Below are positions 32,283 to 32,428 of a stretch of 32,428 nt of DNA, piece after piece. The notes below the pieces were generated by a model that saw nothing but the letters and a program-made list of their open reading frames with translations, had not been told where the DNA came from and searched no databases. Position numbers and translations under genes: made by a program. Source of the DNA: Candidatus Sulfopaludibacter sp. SbA3 (GTDB lineage: Bacteria; Acidobacteriota; Terriglobia; 20CM-2-55-15); NCBI GenBank assembly GCA_945865815.1, contig CAMBFR010000046.1, positions 1 through 32,428 on the forward strand, read 5' to 3'. Numbering within the stretch: position 1 is the first letter of the stretch; each line of letters begins with the position of its first letter.

Positions 32283-32428
32283 TGTCGGTAGCAAGTAGAA
32301 ATGTCCGGTTTTTGTAGCAAGTGATCTGTCCGGTTTTGTTGTTTTAAGTTCATCGCCGCCGTGCCTGTGGAAATGTGCGAAACCCAGCAGGGTTTTGCAC
32401 ATTTCCATCAGGCTGCCTTCTTCTTTCT
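32283..32428. mobile_element. IS-like end (IS21-type) running off the right edge
   Basis: The end begins TGTCGGTAGCA at 32283 and holds TGTCCGGT motifs spaced by TGTAGCAAGTGA, as in the left copy at 97-148 read from its inner side. A strong hairpin (32369-32385 with 32390-32406, 16 of 17 pairs, GAAATGTGCGAAACCC-like arms) follows inside. No transposase codons can be recognised before the window ends. IS21-family assignment is tentative. Confidence 0.6.
32369..32406. terminator. Strong hairpin inside the right IS-like region
   Basis: 17-base arms with one mismatch flank a 4-base loop. It lies about 86 bases inside the element end, a place where it could stop transcription out of or into the element. 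No T-run is seen. Confidence 0.6.

Overview
The window reads as a high-GC chromosomal segment of an Acidobacteriota-like soil or environmental bacterium. This is inferred from gene content, not from a marker gene. The hints are a large TonB-dependent receptor with an N-terminal carboxypeptidase-regulatory domain, several DUF6152-type secreted proteins, a Tes/MSS-type radical SAM enzyme, secreted heme c/beta-propeller proteins, and a ferredoxin-linked KorAB pair next to a classical E1/E2 oxoacid dehydrogenase. No rRNA, tRNA, CRISPR array or complete transposase gene was found.

Layout: (a) 1-148 and 32283-32428 carry related IS-end sequences in opposite orientation. The roughly 32.1 kb between them is the genic part. 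(b) 305-7814 is mostly plus strand: the TonB receptor behind a near-consensus promoter, then trxB, a DUF2203 protein, folB and a radical SAM enzyme of the tetraether/membrane-spanning-lipid synthase type. (c) 7861-11342 is an iron-sulfur and thiamine block: a membrane-anchored MIP18/SufT-like protein (minus), then yjbQ, an A-type Fe-S carrier, a TPP riboswitch and thiC (plus). (d) 11793-14080 is a small module of secreted proteins (an unknown secreted protein, a DUF6152 protein and a diheme cytochrome c). It is flanked by 45-bp near-identical direct repeats, one of which is the true 3' end of cysE. (e) 14323-18545 is a minus-strand operon for 2-oxoacid dehydrogenase E1 alpha, E1 beta and E2, followed by cysE. 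(f) 18651-19897 holds a 134-bp palindromic repeat element and a second DUF6152/unknown-secreted-protein pair, paralogous to that in (d). (g) 20061-25434 on plus carries malQ, two exported proteins (one a fusion of a carboxypeptidase-regulatory domain, a heme c site and a propeller) and a B3-like metallo-beta-lactamase-fold protein with altered metal ligands. (h) 25482-28430 on minus carries a lipoprotein with two complete class II aldolase domains, a secreted protein and a zinc-ribbon membrane protein. (i) 28429-29019 is an exported Ala/Pro-rich coiled-coil protein whose start codon overlaps the divergent start of its neighbour. (j) 29056-32048 on minus is korA-korB.

Functional themes: Fe-S enzymes (radical SAM, ThiC, KorAB) lie near Fe-S assembly factors. 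Thiamine synthesis lies in the same window as two thiamine-diphosphate enzymes (E1 and KorB). The cysE position directly after an acyl-CoA-forming complex fits acetyl-CoA supply to O-acetylserine synthesis. Strong hairpins separate most convergent gene pairs. The most interesting candidates for new biology are the folB-radical SAM pair, the duplicated class II aldolase lipoprotein, the repeat-flanked secreted module with its paralogous copy, and the ligand-depleted metallo-beta-lactamase-fold protein.
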